Shown here one piece after another: positions 1 through 7,547 of a DNA stretch of 53,101 nt (positions are counted from its first letter, which is position 1; every line of letters starts with the position of its first letter). Position numbers and translations under genes: made by a program. The notes under the pieces are model-generated. The model was not told where the DNA came from. It was given only the letters and a program-made list of their open reading frames with translations, and did no database searches. The stretch is from NCBI GenBank assembly GCA_029549985.1, contig JAKPIB010000045.1, positions 1 through 53,101 of the forward strand, written 5' to 3'. The DNA comes from Bacillota bacterium (GTDB lineage Bacteria > Bacillota > Clostridia > Caldicoprobacterales > DTU083).

Positions 1-150
1 GAAAGGCTGATTATATACCTTAAATATTTTGCAGGCTATACGCTGGAAGAGATCGCTGACCTGGTCAATATGCCTGTTGGAACAGTGAAGACCAGGCTGT
101 ACGGCAACCTGAAGGCTATCAGGGCAAAGCTGAATTACAGGGAGGTGTGA
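1..150 (+). CDS. ECF-type RNA polymerase sigma factor, C-terminal end (partial)
   Basis: The first 49 codons, open from the left edge to a TGA, encode the end of a sigma-70 region 4 helix-turn-helix. The pattern YTLEEIADLVNMPVGTVKTR is the classic sigma region 4.2 signature that contacts the -35 element. The rest of the gene lies outside the window. It ends 3 bases before the next gene, whose product looks like a membrane anti-sigma factor, so the pair is probably a co-transcribed ECF sigma/anti-sigma module. The target regulon cannot be read from this window. Confidence 0.85.
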   Translation, partial: ERLIIYLKYFAGYTLEEIADLVNMPVGTVKTRLYGNLKAIRAKLNYREV

Positions 151-153
151 ATC

Positions 154-1518
154 ATGGCAGACGATATGGACAGAGAACTAAAAGAACTGGAGGCATTTAT
201 GCTCGAGGCGGAAAGGGAAGAGATCCCGGTACCGCCTATATTGGAAGCCAGGATCCGTGAGAGGGGAAGGAAGCTGAAACGGAGGGTGTCGTTTTATATC
301 AAGACCGGTGCTGCTGCGGCCATACTGCTTGCTGCTTTCTTTGCTTCAGCCCTCTTGATACCGCAAATCGCAGTATTTGCTTCTGATATACCGGGCATCG
401 GCACAGTGCTGGACTGGCTGCGGGGCGATAGCGGTATCGAATATGCCCGCAAGCATGGGTATAGTGTCATAAACGGAGTGACCATAAAGAGAGATGATTA
501 TACGCTTATTGTCGACAGCATATTCTTTGATGAGGACCGGCTGAGCCTGAAGGCTGCAATGGAGGGCCCGCTGGTAAAAGAGTCAATCGAGAAGTACCAC
601 AAAAGCATTCTTGAGGCCTTTGTCGATCTGGATGACGGGGTTGGAGTATACAGCAACACTCACTCGAATGATAACGGCGATCCTTCACGGATCGTAGTAG
701 ACATAGAGCATATATTTGAGGAAGGCGCTGCGAAAAAATTTCTGGAAGGTGACCCTGAATGCTTGAGTGTGCAAATATGCTTATATACAGAAGACAGCTC
801 TGGGGAAAGGACGGATATAAAAAAGGATGAGGTCAGGATACCCTTTTCCAGGGACAGGGTTTTGATGTCGAAGGTGTATGATATAAACAGGCAAAAGGAA
901 ATCAAGGTTGACAGGTTCATCAGCGGCTTGAATATAGACGTAGAAAAGCTGGCCGTAAGCCCCACAAGGCTCTGGCTCGATACCAATATAGCCCTTCCGG
1001 ACGGGTTTTGTTTCAGCGGCTTTGAAAACGCAAGGCTTGTGGATGACCGGGGAAATGTCTATAAATCCGAGGGCTTAGTATCAGTCGGGACCAAATTGTA
1101 CTTCGTACCCTCTGTTTACTTTGACGTACCGGAAAGGCTCATCTTCAAGTATGATGGATTCAGGCTTGCAAAGGAGGAGGGCGGCAGCTTTATGCTCCGT
1201 ATGGATGAGCCCCTGCCCAAGACCATCGAGTACATGGGTGAGAAAATAAAGATACTAAAAGCGGAGTACTCAAATGATAAAGGATGGTTGTCGATCGATG
1301 TGCAATTCCCCGATCCTGATATACTGAGGATCCAAAACCTGAATATCGAGGGCTCTGCCAGGGCAGGGTGGAGCGCAAGGGATCCGGGGTCCGATCATCC
1401 GGTTGTATCGGAATGCTTTATAGAGATAGACAGAAGGGATGTATATGAGGTTAGATTTGAGGGTATAGGCTACCTGATCAAGGAGCCCGGGGAGATAGAG
1501 CTCTCACTGATACGCTGA
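154..1518 (+). CDS. DUF4179-type membrane protein, probable anti-sigma factor
   Basis: This 454-residue protein has an acidic cytoplasmic N-terminus (about residues 1-45), one strong membrane segment (about 48-70) and a large extracytoplasmic C-terminal part. The stretch just after the membrane segment (IPGIGTVLDWLRGD, then a GY..VNGVTI region) resembles DUF4179 proteins, which are commonly encoded next to ECF sigma factors. The start ATG follows GGGAGGTGTGAATC, with the ribosome binding site inside the end of the sigma gene, which implies coupled translation. By analogy the short N-terminal region binds the upstream sigma factor and the outside domain senses envelope conditions. The role is inferred from topology and neighbourhood; the ligand is unknown. 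Confidence 0.75.
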   Translation: MADDMDRELKELEAFMLEAEREEIPVPPILEARIRERGRKLKRRVSFYIKTGAAAAILLAAFFASALLIPQIAVFASDIPGIGTVLDWLRGDSGIEYARKHGYSVINGVTIKRDDYTLIVDSIFFDEDRLSLKAAMEGPLVKESIEKYHKSILEAFVDLDDGVGVYSNTHSNDNGDPSRIVVDIEHIFEEGAAKKFLEGDPECLSVQICLYTEDSSGERTDIKKDEVRIPFSRDRVLMSKVYDINRQKEIKVDRFISGLNIDVEKLAVSPTRLWLDTNIALPDGFCFSGFENARLVDDRGNVYKSEGLVSVGTKLYFVPSVYFDVPERLIFKYDGFRLAKEEGGSFMLRMDEPLPKTIEYMGEKIKILKAEYSNDKGWLSIDVQFPDPDILRIQNLNIEGSARAGWSARDPGSDHPVVSECFIEIDRRDVYEVRFEGIGYLIKEPGEIELSLIR

Positions 1519-1540
1519 ATATCATACAATACTCATATAA

Positions 1541-1575
1541 AAAACACCTTATGTATGCTGACATAAGGTGTTTTT
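1541..1575. terminator. Bidirectional rho-independent terminator
   Basis: The arms AAAACACCTTATG and CATAAGGTGTTTT (1541-1553 and 1562-1574) form a 13-bp stem with an 8-base loop, flanked by A and T runs on both strands. It sits between the convergent anti-sigma and kinase genes. Confidence 0.9.
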
Positions 1576-1590
1576 CTGTAACAGGGCATA

Positions 1591-2076
1591 TCACCTGCTA
1601 TGGGCATGCTCAATGATTTCTTCTGCGAGAGCAGCAAGGTTGTCTGTATAAGACGCCTCACCCTGGGTCCCGGTGGTATCAATGCACATATCACAGGCGA
1701 CTTCATCCCACTCATTGACCTGGCGCTCCAACATCATCTCTACCGGCTTGGGAAGATTGCCTCTCATTCTTTTTGCGAAACGCTCCTTTATGACATCCAG
1801 GTCTGCTGTAAACTTCACACGAATTGCGTTATTAAAGGATGGCAGCCTTGATAGGATACTTTTTTCAGTAATTACATAAATGATAGGATCTCCTGCCAGC
1901 TCAGGGTCATCCGCCTTTGCTAATTTTTCCATGAATAATTTCCAGGCCTCTGCCTCATTTCTGGCAAGGGATAAATAGTCCTTGCCGGTATATACCTGCA
2001 TGCCCTTTTCGCTTTTTAGATAGTCAGCCAACGTAGACTTACCGGAGCAGCTTGGCCCCATAAATATGAATAACAT
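1591..2076 (-). CDS. Small P-loop nucleoside/nucleotide kinase-like protein
   Basis: The protein has 161 residues. A Walker A motif, GPSCSGKST, lies at residues 7-15, directly after the first beta strand (MLFIFM). The C-terminal half has an Arg-rich stretch (ERFAKRMRGN) that could act as the lid. The fold resembles guanylate kinase or adenylate kinase-like AAA nucleoside kinases, but the substrate cannot be assigned. The ATG at 2076 is preferred because GAAGGAGG lies just upstream on the minus strand; a 13-codon upstream extension would have no such site. The gene ends at the shared terminator with the convergent anti-sigma gene and stands alone. Confidence 0.7.
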   Translation of the reverse strand: MLFIFMGPSCSGKSTLADYLKSEKGMQVYTGKDYLSLARNEAEAWKLFMEKLAKADDPELAGDPIIYVITEKSILSRLPSFNNAIRVKFTADLDVIKERFAKRMRGNLPKPVEMMLERQVNEWDEVACDMCIDTTGTQGEASYTDNLAALAEEIIEHAHSR

Positions 2077-2184
2077 TTTTGGTCCTCCTTCTTCATTAAA
2101 ACCCCATATGTGCATCTTGATATATGCCTCTAGCTGTTTAGCAGGATGGCTAATCCTGAGCAGTTGTTGATTTTATGCCCGTTA

Positions 2185-2541
2185 TTATCTCTCTTCGATC
2201 AACCGTTTCAGCGCTTCAAGCTCCTCCCGAGAGATATCCTGCTCTTCCAGAAACGCCTGCATAAACACGTTTATCGAACCGTTGTACAGCTTGTCTATGA
2301 GATTTCTTGCTTCTATCCTGCTTACATCGGATTTTTGGCACAAGGGCTGGCAAATAAAGCCCGGGTCGACGCGTTTTACTGCAGCCTTGCCAATCAGCCT
2401 GTTTATGATGGTATAGGTCGTGTTCTTTTTCCATCCGTTTTTCTCTATGGCATATTCTGCTATTTCAGCAGCCTTCATGGGTCCATTGCTCCAAAGCAGC
2501 TGCATTATGGAGATCTCGGCATCACTCAATTTGTAATCCAT
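2185..2541 (-). CDS. BlaI/MecI/CopY family transcriptional repressor
   Basis: This 118-residue protein has the BlaI winged-helix pattern: LSDAEISIMQLLWSNGPMKA at the N-terminus, KKNTTYTIINRLIGK as recognition helix and turn, and a C-terminal dimerisation region ending LEALKRLIEER. Family members repress beta-lactamase, PBP2a or copper genes and are usually released when a membrane BlaR/MecR protease cleaves them. No such protease or beta-lactamase is nearby, so this is an orphan whose target is unknown. A good ribosome binding site (AAAGGAG) precedes the ATG. An inverted repeat 34 bases upstream (2575-2610) is a candidate autoregulatory operator. Confidence 0.88.
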   Translation of the reverse strand: MDYKLSDAEISIMQLLWSNGPMKAAEIAEYAIEKNGWKKNTTYTIINRLIGKAAVKRVDPGFICQPLCQKSDVSRIEARNLIDKLYNGSINVFMQAFLEEQDISREELEALKRLIEER

Positions 2542-2574
2542 AGGACCAACTCCTTTGGAAACCTGAATGCTTTA

Positions 2575-2610
2575 TACTACAATCGTAAAACTATTGCTAA
2601 GATTGTAGTA
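2575..2610. promoter_or_regulatory. Candidate BlaI-type operator (inverted repeat)
   Basis: The perfect 10-bp arms TACTACAATC (2575-2584) and GATTGTAGTA (2601-2610) are separated by 16 bases, directly upstream of the repressor start. The TACA/TGTA half-sites match the general BlaI/CopY operator style, but the arm spacing is wider than in a typical single site. Confidence 0.6.
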
Positions 2611-2803
2611 CACAAATCTATGGGATGCAAGAGGAAATTTACCAAATTCACTGTAGAAATATGAAATGATTCACTGACAAATGTTTATAAATAATCTTAA
2701 AAATCTATAAATTAATAAAATGTAAACAATACGTTCACAGTATATTCATATTTGTGCTTTATAATTAAACCAGGTAAGGTGGAAAAGGAAGGAGAGATGA
2801 TAT

Positions 2804-3130
2804 ATGGACCTGTTGGCATCCTTACTGCAAATAACCTTTATATTTCTGCTGTTCAGGACTATCCTGACGGTCATTGGCGGGATTAGCCTGAGTAAAAGGC
2901 TGAAAGAATCCAGGAGAAACAGTGGCACTGAAAGTGTTTATGATATAAGCGATAATGAGCAGGCAACCGATGCTGCACCAAGACATTCTGCAATTACTAT
3001 AGAAATGGTGAGAGACGATATCTGCGGCAGATATGTAGCCAGAAACAAGGCCTATATAATCCATTCCGATGATGAGGACCACTATTTTTGCAGCTGGGAG
3101 TGCAGGCAGAAGTATTTGGGCCAGGAATGA
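2804..3130 (+). CDS. Small membrane-anchored protein with C-terminal Cys motif (PP0621-like)
   Basis: The 108-residue product has an N-terminal membrane helix (about residues 3-25), a charged linker, and a C-terminal motif MVRDDICGRYVARNKAY followed by HYFCSWECRQKYL. This resembles the small TRASH/YHS-like metal-binding tail of PP0621-type proteins, where a CxxC pair and a CxxxC pair usually bind metal. Here the first Cys of the CxxC pair appears replaced (DDIC), leaving three Cys. The ribosome binding site GGAAGGAGAG precedes the ATG. A TATAAT at 2760-2765 could be its -10 box; I see no convincing -35. Function unknown. Confidence 0.65.
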   Translation: MDLLASLLQITFIFLLFRTILTVIGGISLSKRLKESRRNSGTESVYDISDNEQATDAAPRHSAITIEMVRDDICGRYVARNKAYIIHSDDEDHYFCSWECRQKYLGQE

Positions 3131-3135
3131 TCAGC

Positions 3136-3783
3136 TCATCTGCCTGCTGATGCATCCTGGCGTAATTTTTCAAGCCTGCGGAAAAACCGTATTCTTTTAG
3201 GTTCGGCTTTGCCGGCCTTTTGAATACCCAGGTCCGTAAAAAGGCTGTTCAGCAGGATAAGGGCATAGTCAGTCTGCTCAAGCTCCCATTCGATTTCGTG
3301 ATCCACTGTGTCAAGATACTTGTTTATATCCATAAGCAAAGGCGGAAGCTCTTCCCTGATGGTGAAAGCTATGCGGGTTGTCCTTAAGCGGCCATAGCAA
3401 ATGGTATCATAAAGCTCGTAGCTACCGAACTCCGGTATAGACGCAAAATGATCCTTGATATCTGCCGCAGACAACCCATTTTTTATATACAGGTACGCTT
3501 CTGCCAGGCTCAACCTGGCATTGTACTCATGGCTGCTTATCACATCTTTGTCTGTAAGCTCCCTGATAGGGATCTTGCACGTAAGCTCGGCTGTATCGTT
3601 GGCAAGCCTTATCCTTATATTCAGCAGCCCATACCGCCGCGACGGATCAGGCGAATCGAAATAATAGTTTACCTGTCTTGTAACGCGTGGCTTCGATCCC
3701 TTTTCAACAAGATAGGCATACAACCTTTTGAAGCTGCTCTTGCTGATTAGCAGCTTTATCTCGGTCTCTATATTGCCGGTCAT
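3136..3783 (-). CDS. CYTH domain protein (triphosphate tunnel metalloenzyme family)
   Basis: The 215-residue protein starts with MTGNIETEIKLLI, containing the ExExK signature (E-T-E-I-K) that defines the CYTH/TTM superfamily. Further matches are NYYFDSPD, alternating basic strands (LNIRIRLAND, ELTCKIPI) and a late acidic strand, WELEQTDYALIL. These proteins form a beta-tunnel that binds triphosphates and two divalent metals; bacterial members include thiamine triphosphatases, tripolyphosphatases and class IV adenylate cyclases. The actual substrate cannot be read from sequence. It ends 5 bases after the convergent neighbour stops. Confidence 0.82.
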   Translation of the reverse strand: MTGNIETEIKLLISKSSFKRLYAYLVEKGSKPRVTRQVNYYFDSPDPSRRYGLLNIRIRLANDTAELTCKIPIRELTDKDVISSHEYNARLSLAEAYLYIKNGLSAADIKDHFASIPEFGSYELYDTICYGRLRTTRIAFTIREELPPLLMDINKYLDTVDHEIEWELEQTDYALILLNSLFTDLGIQKAGKAEPKRIRFFRRLEKLRQDASAGR

Positions 3784-3881
3784 ATGCTCAGCCCCCTAAT
3801 AAATGCCTCGACCCTGTGCAGACCTAGTGTCAGTTCGTAAATAAATCAAAACAGATCAAAAATATGTTGTGTCGTATATTG

Positions 3882-4742
3882 CTAGTATCTGTCCAGCGCA
3901 ACAAAGCTATAGCCCATATCCTTCAGCTCGGTTATGATCTGAGGCAGGGCTTCGATGGTCGCCCGCCGGTTGTTTCTGCCGCCTGCGCAGTGCAGGAGCA
4001 CGATTGCTCCCGGGTGCACTCTTTCCACCACACACCTTACTATATCATCGGGATCGTCAAAATACCAGTCCATTGAATCGACAGACCATGCAAATACCTT
4101 ATAACCGGCCTCCTCCAGCGCGGCCATTTGGGCTTCGGTCACCAGGCCATAGGGAGGCCTGTAAAGCCTGCAAGCGCTCGTTATACCTGCTATGGCGCTT
4201 TCAGCAGCGGTCACTTCGCTTATGCATTTTCCGGTATCTATATCTGTAGGCCTCAAGTGGGACCAGCTGTGGTTTGCCGCCAGATGACCGCTTTCTATGA
4301 CCAGCCTGGCAGACCCGGGATTCCGGCTTATCTGGTTGCCTATGAAAAAGAATGTCGCCGGCACCTGAAAACGGTCCAGTATCTCAACGATCTCCCTTGT
4401 TGTATATGCGTCCGGGCCGTCATCGAAGGTAAGGGCCACGACCTTTTCATTGGTTGGCAGAGAAATAAAGAATGAATCGGGGTATTTGAGCATGAGCTCC
4501 TTCGCCTTAGTGCGAAATTCAGTCAAATGCTGCTCCATTGCCTCATCCAGGGGGAGGGGAATATCCCTTATATATGTCATATCCTTTGAAAAAGCCGGTC
4601 CTTCTTCTATTGCAGGTATGACCTGTTCGTCGCCTTCTGCCGGATCGCAGCTTTCGCCCTTGCCATGTAACAGGCCGCCCAGGGCTGCAAGGCCGGTTAT
4701 CAGGACGAAAGATACCAATGCCATTGTCACGTACCTGCGCAT
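3882..4742 (-). CDS. Polysaccharide deacetylase (NodB domain), membrane-anchored or secreted
   Basis: About 286 residues. The N-terminus is a basic-hydrophobic signal or anchor (MRRYVTMALVSFVLITGLAA). The NodB catalytic core follows: TFDDGPD (catalytic and metal Asp), NHSWSH (metal His pair), RPPYG (motif 3), SVDSMDW (motif 4) and VLLHCAG (motif 5, catalytic His). All five motifs are present, so activity on N-acetylated or O-acetylated cell-wall glycan is likely, outside the membrane. I chose the ATG at 4742 because AAGGAAGG lies 8-9 bases upstream; the ATG at 4748 and GTG at 4751 are too close to it. It is divergent from the iron transport operon. Confidence 0.88.
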   Translation of the reverse strand: MRRYVTMALVSFVLITGLAALGGLLHGKGESCDPAEGDEQVIPAIEEGPAFSKDMTYIRDIPLPLDEAMEQHLTEFRTKAKELMLKYPDSFFISLPTNEKVVALTFDDGPDAYTTREIVEILDRFQVPATFFFIGNQISRNPGSARLVIESGHLAANHSWSHLRPTDIDTGKCISEVTAAESAIAGITSACRLYRPPYGLVTEAQMAALEEAGYKVFAWSVDSMDWYFDDPDDIVRCVVERVHPGAIVLLHCAGGRNNRRATIEALPQIITELKDMGYSFVALDRY

Positions 4743-4811
4743 TTCCATCACCTTCCTTTATCAGGCTAGTTATTTTTTCCTGATTTCTTGCTTTTTATTC
4801 TCAATCTTTTA

Positions 4812-4865
4812 TTGACTCTGGAGGACGAAGGGTGTATAATCCATTGTAAGTGATAATCATTATCA
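4812..4865 (+). promoter_or_regulatory. feo operon promoter with Fur box 1
   Basis: TTGACT (4812-4817), a 17-base spacer and TATAAT (4835-4840) form a strong housekeeping promoter. Immediately downstream, TGATAATCATTATCA (4851-4865) is a perfect 7-1-7 Fur box that would overlap the transcription start, so iron-loaded Fur should block initiation. Confidence 0.9.
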
Positions 4866-4973
4866 ATTAGCTGATTACATAAAGGCGATAAAAGATACAT
4901 AATTATTAAATGGGCACATAAAAAGAAGTATGGTTGACATGCACGAGACCATGCTTAAATGTTGCCAATGGCA

Positions 4974-4994
4974 TGATAATGAATATCATTATCA
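4974..4994 (+). promoter_or_regulatory. Fur box 2 upstream of feoB
   Basis: TGATAATGAATATCATTATCA (4974 onward) is a 21-base palindrome matching the Fur consensus GATAATGATAATCATTATC at 17 of 19 positions. It lies 29 bases before the first feo start codon, about 110 bases downstream of box 1, suggesting a second Fur site acting as a roadblock or on a weaker second promoter (TTGACA at 4934-4939). Confidence 0.85.
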
Positions 4995-5023
4995 AACCAA
5001 TAATAGCGACACAGGAGGCAGCC

Positions 5024-5620
5024 ATGAAGAATACAGGCACAGCAATACTCAGAAACAAGAAGTCAGCCGCCGACCGGGAGGGCGCGGGATGCCATGCCCA
5101 GGTGCAGCAAAGCGTAGATCATCTTCCAAAGATCCTTCTCGTGGGGACGCCCAATGTCGGTAAGAGCGTTATCTTCAATAAGCTCACAGGCGCATATGTG
5201 ACTGTGTCCAATTATCCCGGCACGACCGTTGAGGTTTCCAAAGGCAGAGGCCGAATCGGGGACACAGTATACGGTATCATCGACACTCCCGGCATGTATT
5301 CCATGATGCCTATAACGGAAGAGGAACGGGTCACAAGGGACCTGCTGCTCACAGAGGATCCTGACCTTGTCATCCATGTCACCGACGCCAAGAACCTGGA
5401 GCGGATGTTGCCCATGACCCTGCAGCTTTGTGAGTCCGGACTGCCGGTCATCCTGGTGCTCAACGTAATGGATGAGGCTGAAAGCCTTGGGCTGGAGATA
5501 AATGTCCGCAAGCTGGAAAGCCTGCTGGGCATACCCGTTGTACCGACCGTAGCTGCTGCCAACAAGGGACTGGACAAGCTGAAAGAGAGGATCAGGGAGT
5601 ATGGAAAATCTGCTGCATGA
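5024..5620 (+). CDS. feoB: FeoB G-domain protein (N-terminal half of a split ferrous iron transporter)
   Basis: This 198-residue soluble protein carries the FeoB GTPase set: G1 GTPNVGKS (about residues 41-48), G2 YPGTT, G3 DTPGMYS and G4 NVMD. It ends just after the G domain, where a full-length FeoB would continue into the helical regulatory domain and the membrane channel. Those parts are encoded by the next gene, which overlaps it by 20 bases in another frame. The start at 5024 is favoured by ACAGGAGG 6-8 bases upstream; an upstream in-frame ATG at 4934 would run through Fur box 2. GTP binding here should gate iron uptake by the partner. Confidence 0.88.
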   Translation: MKNTGTAILRNKKSAADREGAGCHAQVQQSVDHLPKILLVGTPNVGKSVIFNKLTGAYVTVSNYPGTTVEVSKGRGRIGDTVYGIIDTPGMYSMMPITEEERVTRDLLLTEDPDLVIHVTDAKNLERMLPMTLQLCESGLPVILVLNVMDEAESLGLEINVRKLESLLGIPVVPTVAAANKGLDKLKERIREYGKSAA

Positions 5621-7052
5621 TTTCAGATATAACGAAAACCTGGAGGAAGCGATCAGGCGTATCGAGGGACTCCTTAAGTCGGCATACAGGATCTCAAAGC
5701 GGCAGATAGCGCTGCTCTTGCTTCAGGGAGATGAGCAAATTGAACAACTGGTCGATGCCAGCGAGCCTGACAGCCTGCAAGGCATTAAGCAGGTAGTCAA
5801 GGAGACCAGAGAGAAGTTCGACCAGCCCCTGAGCTATGTCATAGCCCTGGAGCGGCAGGAGCTGGCCAGCAGGATCGCTGCTGATGTCATCACCCAGAAG
5901 CCTAAAAAGGCAAGCAGGGTCTCTGAAGTATTGAGCAGGCTGACGATACAGCCCCTGACCGGCATCCCGATCCTCTTGCTCGTGCTCTATCTGGGATTCT
6001 ACAAATTCGTAGGGGAGTTAGGCGCGGGGACAGTAGTGGACTTCCTTGAAGGGACCTTGTTCGAGGAGTATATAAACCCATGGATAAACGGCCTGGTAGA
6101 GGCCCATATCCCATGGAAGCCCCTCCAGGAGCTGATAGCCATGGAATACGGGGTCCTGACCCTTGGGCTTCGGTATGCTGTCGCCATAATACTGCCTATA
6201 GTCGGCTTTTTCTTTTTGGTGTTCTCTGTCATTGAGGATTCCGGCTACCTGCCCAGACTGGCCCTGCTGGTAGACAGGGTGTTCAAGAAAATAGGCCTGA
6301 GCGGCAGGGCAGTCATACCAATGACCCTGGGGTTTGGCTGCGGTACCATGGCAACTATGGTCAGCAGGACCCTTGAGACCAAAAGGGAGAAATTCATCGC
6401 TACCTTCCTGCTGGCGCTGGCCATCCCCTGCTCTGCCCAGCTTGGAGTCATCATGGCCCTCTTGTCCTCGCACCCGGGTGCGATGCTGATCTGGCTACTG
6501 TTCATGGTAGTTATATTCCTCTTTATAGGTTTTCTCACTGCAAAGGTGGTGCCGGGCACCCCGTCCAACTTCTATATGGAGGTACCGCCCTTGAGGATGC
6601 CCAAGCTCGGCAATGTGCTGGCAAAGACATTCAGCAGGATGCAATGGTACTTCGTTGAGATATTGCCCCTGTTTTTGCTGGGCAGTATCATAATCTGGCT
6701 CGGCAATCTGACCGGCGTATTCAACATGCTCCTGTCCCTGGTAGAGCCAATAGTCAGGCTGATGGATCTGCCGCCCGAAGCGGCCGAATCCTTTGTGTTC
6801 GGCTTCTTCCGCAGGGATTATGGGGCGGCCGGGCTGTATGATCTGAGCTCAACAGGCGCTCTTTCACCAAGGCAGCTTGTGGTTGCGGCAGCATCCCTGA
6901 CCCTGTTCGTTCCGTGCGTAGCCCAGTTTACCATGATGATAAAGGAACGGGGTCTGAAGACCGCTGCAGGCATGGCTGCGATCATATTCCCATTTGCATT
7001 TTTGGCGGGCATCCTGTTGAATGCGCTGCTTAAATTTACGGGGGTGCTGTAA
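5601..7052 (+). CDS. feoB: FeoB membrane subunit (C-terminal half of a split, divergent ferrous iron transporter)
   Basis: The protein has 483 residues. About 1-110 is helical and soluble, equivalent to the FeoB GDI/spacer domain; the rest is two Gate/nucleoside-recognition-type membrane modules. FeoB-like Cys motifs are present but altered: GFGCG where GFGCNVPA is usual, IPCSAQLGV, and VPCVAQF in the second module. The sequence GFFRRDYGAAGLYD matches the FeoB region around the second gate. The start codon lies inside the G-domain gene, implying coupled, equimolar synthesis. It probably forms the Fe(II) channel with the upstream GTPase. The split and divergent pore motifs set it apart from canonical one-chain FeoB. 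Confidence 0.85.
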   Translation: MENLLHDFRYNENLEEAIRRIEGLLKSAYRISKRQIALLLLQGDEQIEQLVDASEPDSLQGIKQVVKETREKFDQPLSYVIALERQELASRIAADVITQKPKKASRVSEVLSRLTIQPLTGIPILLLVLYLGFYKFVGELGAGTVVDFLEGTLFEEYINPWINGLVEAHIPWKPLQELIAMEYGVLTLGLRYAVAIILPIVGFFFLVFSVIEDSGYLPRLALLVDRVFKKIGLSGRAVIPMTLGFGCGTMATMVSRTLETKREKFIATFLLALAIPCSAQLGVIMALLSSHPGAMLIWLLFMVVIFLFIGFLTAKVVPGTPSNFYMEVPPLRMPKLGNVLAKTFSRMQWYFVEILPLFLLGSIIIWLGNLTGVFNMLLSLVEPIVRLMDLPPEAAESFVFGFFRRDYGAAGLYDLSSTGALSPRQLVVAAASLTLFVPCVAQFTMMIKERGLKTAAGMAAIIFPFAFLAGILLNALLKFTGVL

Positions 7053-7252
7053 TGATGAAATGTTCCTTTTGTGGATTTTCCTTTGATGAGCTGGCCGCCC
7101 AGAAGGGCTGCAATGGCTGCCCCTTTCAGGGAGGCTGCAGAAAAATAAAATGCCCCAACTGCGGGTTTGAGATGCCGGAAGAGGCAGGATTGGTCAAGAT
7201 GCTGAGAAGCTGGAGGGGGAAGAGGAATGGCACAGAGCATCAGGGTTCTTGA
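7052..7252 (+). CDS. Cys-rich zinc-ribbon-like protein of the feo operon
   Basis: The 66-residue product contains KCSFCG, CNGCPFQGGC and KCPNCG: seven Cys in CxxC-type pairs, which suggests binding of zinc, iron or an Fe-S cluster. Its ATG overlaps the stop of the feoB membrane gene (TAATG), so translation is coupled. The 3' end overlaps the start of feoA by 26 bases. Small Cys-rich proteins (FeoC or FeoB-associated) accompany many feo operons, but this one is placed before feoA and does not look like classical FeoC. A metal-sensing or metallochaperone role is inference. Confidence 0.75.
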   Translation: MMKCSFCGFSFDELAAQKGCNGCPFQGGCRKIKCPNCGFEMPEEAGLVKMLRSWRGKRNGTEHQGS

Positions 7253-7460
7253 AATGAAGCCCCAAAACAAGGGTATAATCAGAGCCCTTGATACCACGAA
7301 TGAGCAAAAGGCACGCAAGCTTATGGCGCTTGGGATACTGCCGGGTATGCCCCTGACAGTCGTACAAAGGTTTCCCGCATGGGTGCTCAGGGTGGGCAAT
7401 ACCCAGGTAGCACTCGACGACGACTGTGCTTCCTGCATCACAGTGGAATTGCCGGAATGA
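7227..7460 (+). CDS. feoA: FeoA, SH3-like ferrous iron transport protein
   Basis: The 77-residue product is a single FeoA/SH3-like domain: KARKLMALGILPGMPLTVV is the diagnostic FeoA stretch, followed by VLRVGNTQVALDDD, in which the small barrel closes. FeoA is a cytoplasmic partner that supports FeoB activity. It is the last gene of the Fur-controlled operon and overlaps the Cys-rich gene, so all four genes are translationally linked. No clear terminator follows; the next promoter starts 26 bases later. Confidence 0.9.
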   Translation: MAQSIRVLEMKPQNKGIIRALDTTNEQKARKLMALGILPGMPLTVVQRFPAWVLRVGNTQVALDDDCASCITVELPE

Positions 7461-7486
7461 TATGCTGGTAAAATGCATAAGGATCC

Positions 7487-7515
7487 TTGAAAAAGAGTCA
7501 TGCATTCTGTATAAT
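7487..7515 (+). promoter_or_regulatory. Promoter of niaR
   Basis: TTGAAA (7487-7492), 17 bases, TATAAT (7510-7515): a near-consensus sigma-A promoter directly before niaR. Confidence 0.75.
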
Positions 7516-7547
7516 TAAGGAAACTCCATGTGGGGGGGGTGGATGAT

